From contig CAYZUE010000053.1 in NCBI GenBank assembly GCA_964481825.1, forward strand, positions 1-8,849: a stretch of DNA of 8,849 bases, read 5' to 3'. The number at the start of each line of letters is the position of its first letter. The first letter of the stretch is position 1. Under the pieces are notes generated by a model. It made no database searches and had not been told where the DNA came from. It saw nothing but the letters and a program-made list of their open reading frames with translations. Of the stretch, positions 5,819 through 8,849 are shown in pieces. A program made the translations under genes and the position numbers. This DNA is from CAYZUE01 sp964481825. Lineage in GTDB: Archaea; Hydrothermarchaeota; Hydrothermarchaeia; Hydrothermarchaeales; JALUUU01.

Positions 5819-6733
5819 ATGGGAGAAAACCTTCAAATACACAAATCAAAATTTTTAGAATTAAAAGTATTTCTAACAAGAATTGGGTTCACATTTGAGA
5901 ATAGACCATACCAGGTATTTTTAGCGCGATATCCAGGTATCGTTGTTAATTTATATCAGAATGGAAAAATAGTCTTGGCAGGCAACGACAAATTTATTAA
6001 ATCTGAGATTGAAGCATTTATTGAATCTATTGGGGGTTTTAATCCAAGTAACGATGATAAGCGGTTCTTCAGGAAATTCAAAGGCATGACTAGGATAGGT
6101 TCAGATGAAGTTGGAAAAGGAGATTATTTTGGTCCGTTGGTAATCGCAGGGGTTTTGATTGATAAATATTCTGAGAAAGATTTACAAATCATTAAAGTTC
6201 GTGACTCGAAAAAATTGAATGATAGGTCTATCTCAAAGATGAGTAAGAAAATTAGAATTAAATTAGGGAATAGCAGATATGAAATACTCTCTATAACTCC
6301 CCGGAAGTATAATAAGTTATATAAAAAACTTAAGAATCTCAATAAAATCTTAGGATGGGCGCATTCAAGAGTCATTGAGAATCTACTTACCAAGGAAGAA
6401 TGTAACCTTGCTGTTGTTGACAAGTTTGGAGATCCGAAATTTGTTAATTCAGCTTTAATGGAAAAAGGAGTAACTATCCAATTAATTCAACAACCAAGAG
6501 CAGAACAGGACATAGCTGTTGCAGCTGCCTCAATACTTGCTCGTGAAGTATTTCTAGAAAAACATAAAGAAATGGGAATAGCATATGGTTTAGAATTCCC
6601 TAAAGGATCTTCCCAAGTAACGGAATTTTTAACTGATTTTGTTAATAAACAGGGATTCAATAATTTAAAAAACGTAGCAAAAATACATTTTAAGATAACT
6701 GATCAATTTAAAAAAAAAAGTGGGTATAAGTGA
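5819..6733 (+). CDS. rnhC: Ribonuclease HIII-type RNase H (type 2 superfamily)
   Basis: It would cleave the RNA strand of RNA/DNA hybrids, in replication and repair. The 304-residue protein has the HIII layout: an N-terminal TBP-like substrate-binding domain (about 10-75, with a VFLARYPGIVVNLY...GKIVLAG hairpin), then the RNase H2-like catalytic domain (about 90-300) opening with GSDEVGKGDYFGP (94-106). The catalytic set looks like Asp96, Glu97, Asp201 (in VVDKFGDP) and Glu229 (in RAEQD, before IAVAAASILAR). RNase HII has Asp at the fourth position, so Glu plus the N-terminal domain points to HIII. The DSKKL motif (129-133) is also present. HIII is chiefly bacterial, so finding it in an archaeon is notable. 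The stop TGA overlaps the GTG start of the first DUF63 gene by four bases (GTGA). A run of ten A lies near the 3' end (6710-6719). Confidence 0.9.
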   Translation: MGENLQIHKSKFLELKVFLTRIGFTFENRPYQVFLARYPGIVVNLYQNGKIVLAGNDKFIKSEIEAFIESIGGFNPSNDDKRFFRKFKGMTRIGSDEVGKGDYFGPLVIAGVLIDKYSEKDLQIIKVRDSKKLNDRSISKMSKKIRIKLGNSRYEILSITPRKYNKLYKKLKNLNKILGWAHSRVIENLLTKEECNLAVVDKFGDPKFVNSALMEKGVTIQLIQQPRAEQDIAVAAASILAREVFLEKHKEMGIAYGLEFPKGSSQVTEFLTDFVNKQGFNNLKNVAKIHFKITDQFKKKSGYK

Positions 6734-7524
6734 GCGCAAATAATTTTTTCCAAGATTATCTAATTCGGCCCTTTTATCAAGATACTTTTAATTTATTTAA
6801 TACATCATTATACGCTGTATTATTTTTAATATTAATCCTGGTCACTATAAGAATATTTAAGAAATTAGATATATCATTTAATTCAGGATTCTATGCATAT
6901 TTCATTCTTTTTATAATATTAGGAGGAATACTAGGTTTTTTAAAGGACTTCCATTATCTTGATTCTCCAATCTATAGTACAGTAGGTATATACGGTTTGA
7001 TCTTCACATTATTTTTGACTTCTATTATTATAGGAAAATTAATTGAAAAAGTTACTCAACTACCTTATGCTTTGATACCATTATTAATTGCTATTTTAAG
7101 TATTGTAGTGGCATCTGTAAATCTTCCATTTAATTTGATAAACTTTAATGTGTTATTTGTAACTTTAGCTTTGGCTGTTCTTGTGTCTTCCGGGTTATTT
7201 CTAGGTTTAAAAAAGTTAAAGCTAAATTTATTAAATAACAAAACAAACTTTGGAATTCTTTTTTCGCAAATGCTAGATGCAAGTTCCACTTACATTGGAA
7301 TAACATCTTACGGTTTTCAAGAAAAGTTTTTCATTGCAGATTATGTAATGCAAACATTTACACCGGTTTCAATCTTTTTCCTTAAGGCAGCAACTATTTT
7401 AATTGTATTGCACATGCTTGAAAAAAGTGATAAAGGATTTGTTGAAGAATCTATCAAAGCTGCTCTGATCGCAATTGGACTTGGACCAGCTGTTAGAAAT
7501 ACTTTATTAAGTATGTTTCAATAA
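6730..7524 (+). CDS. DUF63 family membrane protein, first (divergent) copy
   Basis: A 264-residue, very hydrophobic protein with about seven or eight membrane segments (roughly 26-41, 54-72, 84-103, 111-131, 140-160, 213-231, 242-260). It aligns along its whole length with the next gene and carries reduced DUF63 motifs: LKDF (71-74), VGIY (85-88), MLDASSTYIGITSYG (181-195), FLKA (217-220) and GLGPAVRN (250-257). Compared with its neighbour it lacks several charged or polar residues: Gly69 for Arg, Gln180 for His, Phe200 for His. It keeps Glu198 where the neighbour has Ala. The family's function is unknown to me. The GTG start follows an in-frame stop at 6727-6729 and overlaps the RNase HIII stop by four bases, so translation is probably coupled. 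The next gene starts nine bases after the stop. Confidence 0.83.
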   Translation: MSANNFFQDYLIRPFYQDTFNLFNTSLYAVLFLILILVTIRIFKKLDISFNSGFYAYFILFIILGGILGFLKDFHYLDSPIYSTVGIYGLIFTLFLTSIIIGKLIEKVTQLPYALIPLLIAILSIVVASVNLPFNLINFNVLFVTLALAVLVSSGLFLGLKKLKLNLLNNKTNFGILFSQMLDASSTYIGITSYGFQEKFFIADYVMQTFTPVSIFFLKAATILIVLHMLEKSDKGFVEESIKAALIAIGLGPAVRNTLLSMFQ

Positions 7525-7533
7525 CTCTCTTCC

Positions 7534-8325
7534 ATGCAAGGATATATTGAAAAATATTTGCTAGATCCAATTATTTATGGTACAGGTTACAACATCGTTA
7601 ATACAGTATTTTACGCTTTATTATTAGGTTTACTCGTTTATTATACAATTAAACTTTTTGAAAAAATAGAATTAAAATTGGATAGCCATTTTTTTAGTTA
7701 CTATCTATTCTACATTTTCATTGGTTCTGGACTTAGAGTTTTAAGGGACTATGAAGTCATAACTTCGAATTTCTTCAAAACTCCAGGGATATACATAATA
7801 ATATATGTCATTTTAGTTGTATCGATCCTTATTGGGATATACCTCAATAGAATTATTAATTTTAAGTATCATTATTTTCCTTTGTTTGTTGGCATATTAA
7901 TATCGTTATTTACTAGTTTTAAGTTAATTGAATTAGGCTTAAATTTCCTGCCATTTTTCAAATCCCTAATCATCTCAGGATTGATAGTAGCAATTGTCTT
8001 CATTGTATTGAGAAAATTAGAGTTCGATTTTATCAATGAAAAGTTTAATTTGGGTATAATTAAGTCACATATGCTTGATGCGAGTGCAACATATTTAGGA
8101 ATAAGTTTTTATGGCTTAACCGCTCAACACGTCCTTCCTAATGCAATTATTTCCGCAACACATCCATCTGTTATGTTCCCTCTAAAATTAGGCGTTATTC
8201 TTCCGGTACTCTATTATTTAGATAAATCTGAAAAGGGTATGATGCGCGATGTATTAAAGGTTATTATATTAACGTTAGGTCTTGCACCTGGATTAAGAGA
8301 TATACTATTAATAATGGCAGGTTAA
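7534..8325 (+). CDS. DUF63 family membrane protein, second (canonical) copy
   Basis: A 263-residue polytopic membrane protein with about seven or eight hydrophobic segments. It matches the archaeal DUF63 pattern closely: DPIIYGTGYNIVNTVFYA at the N-terminus (11-28), GLRVLRDY (66-73), PGIY (84-87), HMLDASATYLGISFYG (179-194), QHVLP (198-202), MFPLKLGV (214-221) and LGLAPGLRDIL (248-258). The conserved Arg, Asp and His residues at or near membrane segments suggest a catalytic or transport site, but no function is established that I know of. Its ATG follows the first copy after nine bases with no Shine-Dalgarno motif, and proS starts three bases after its stop. DNA-level identity between the copies is low by eye, so the duplication is old. 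Confidence 0.87.
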   Translation: MQGYIEKYLLDPIIYGTGYNIVNTVFYALLLGLLVYYTIKLFEKIELKLDSHFFSYYLFYIFIGSGLRVLRDYEVITSNFFKTPGIYIIIYVILVVSILIGIYLNRIINFKYHYFPLFVGILISLFTSFKLIELGLNFLPFFKSLIISGLIVAIVFIVLRKLEFDFINEKFNLGIIKSHMLDASATYLGISFYGLTAQHVLPNAIISATHPSVMFPLKLGVILPVLYYLDKSEKGMMRDVLKVIILTLGLAPGLRDILLIMAG

Positions 8326-8328
8326 ATT

Positions 8329-8849
8329 ATGAATGGGAAACGGAAAAATAACTTTAGTGAATGGTATAACGAGATACTAGACAAGGCCAAAATTTTAGAT
8401 ATACGCTACCCTGTTAAAGGGCTTTATGTATGGTTTCAATATGGATTTAAAATTCGAAGATTAGTTCTTGAAAATATCCGAAAAATACTGGAAAATAGTG
8501 GGCATGATGAGGTCCTCTTTCCCCTCTTAATTCCAGATCAGGAGTTTGCAAAAGAGGCTAAACATATCAGAGGTTTTGAAAATGAAGTATATTGGGTAAC
8601 TCATGGTGGACGTGAACCTCTAAATGTTAAGCTTGCATTAAGACCCACAAGTGAAACTGCTATTTATCCAATGTTTTCTCTATGGATCAGGTCTCATGGA
8701 AATATGCCATTTAGAATTTATCAGGTAGTTAATACTTTTCGATACGAAACTAAACATACAAGGCCTATGCTTAGACTTAGAGAGATAACTACCTTTGTAG
8801 AGGCACATACAGTTCATTCAACATTAGACGATGCTAAAATCCAAGTTAA
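8329..8849 (+). CDS. proS: Prolyl-tRNA synthetase, archaeal/eukaryotic type, 3' truncated
   Basis: It charges tRNA-Pro with proline in the cytoplasm. The frame from ATG 8329 is open to the window end, giving 173 residues of the class II catalytic core. Motif 1 covers GLYVWFQYGFKIRRLV and FPLLIP (31-69). RPTSET (105-110) is the typical proline/ATP-site segment, and motif 2 contains FRYE (137-140) and TRPMLRLREI (144-153). The compact N-terminus, opening FSEWYNEILDKAKILD, is that of the archaeal/eukaryotic form rather than the bacterial one. AGGT at 8319-8322, inside the end of the second DUF63 gene, is a likely Shine-Dalgarno site six bases before the ATG. The three-base gap implies co-transcription with the DUF63 genes. 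Confidence 0.95.
   Translation, partial: MNGKRKNNFSEWYNEILDKAKILDIRYPVKGLYVWFQYGFKIRRLVLENIRKILENSGHDEVLFPLLIPDQEFAKEAKHIRGFENEVYWVTHGGREPLNVKLALRPTSETAIYPMFSLWIRSHGNMPFRIYQVVNTFRYETKHTRPMLRLREITTFVEAHTVHSTLDDAKIQV

Noticed and set aside
6706..6735. Run of ten A before the RNase HIII/DUF63 overlap as a programmed frameshift that fuses the two proteins
   Set aside because: The DUF63 frame is -1 to RNase HIII, but after such a slip the frame meets TAA at 6727-6729, just before the DUF63 GTG. No fusion can result.
1..8849. Defence island, mobile element, CRISPR array or transfer RNA gene
   Set aside because: I found no transposase, nuclease-defence genes, spaced direct repeats, terminal repeats or cloverleaf sequences. 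Gene content is housekeeping throughout.

Overview
This is a compact, AT-rich (about 30% GC by eye) stretch of an archaeal chromosome. Archaeal markers are sn-glycerol-1-phosphate dehydrogenase (which sets the stereochemistry of archaeal lipids), a pyruvoyl-dependent arginine decarboxylase, a single-domain ZPR1 protein, a Nip7 homologue, an archaeal-type SepF, two DUF63 membrane proteins and an archaeal/eukaryotic-type prolyl-tRNA synthetase. TATA-like boxes lie about 25-35 bp ahead of several starts, with short leaders, as in archaea. SepF suggests FtsZ-based division. I cannot name the lineage; an uncultivated euryarchaeal-type archaeon is a reasonable guess but unproven.

Layout. (1) 1-617, plus: 3' part of a COG1665-type nucleotidyltransferase, cut by the window edge, ending convergently with (2) 633-1175, minus: pyruvoyl-dependent arginine decarboxylase. 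(3) 1311-2397, plus, divergent from (2): free-standing AroQ-class chorismate mutase, then prephenate dehydratase with an ACT domain, one base apart. Together they make phenylpyruvate from chorismate. (4) 2453-4591, plus: sepF, a ZPR1 zinc-finger protein, a Nip7-like PUA protein and a long SlyD/FKBP26-like prolyl isomerase. The last three are tightly packed, and their families concern protein folding and ribosome or translation-factor biogenesis. (5) 4623-5672, minus: sn-glycerol-1-phosphate dehydrogenase, convergent with (4). (6) 5819-8849, plus, divergent from (5): an RNase HIII-type ribonuclease, two tandem DUF63 membrane proteins and the start of proS, cut by the window end. The junctions overlap or have gaps of 3-9 nt, so this looks like one transcript.

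Most of the window is ordinary housekeeping. I see no mobile element, CRISPR array, RNA gene or defence system, and no stretch over 300 bases without a gene. The points most worth a second look are an RNase H with the HIII-type N-terminal domain and a D-E-D-E active site in an archaeon, the tandem DUF63 pair whose conserved polar residues have diverged in a complementary way, and the ZPR1-Nip7-FKBP cluster.
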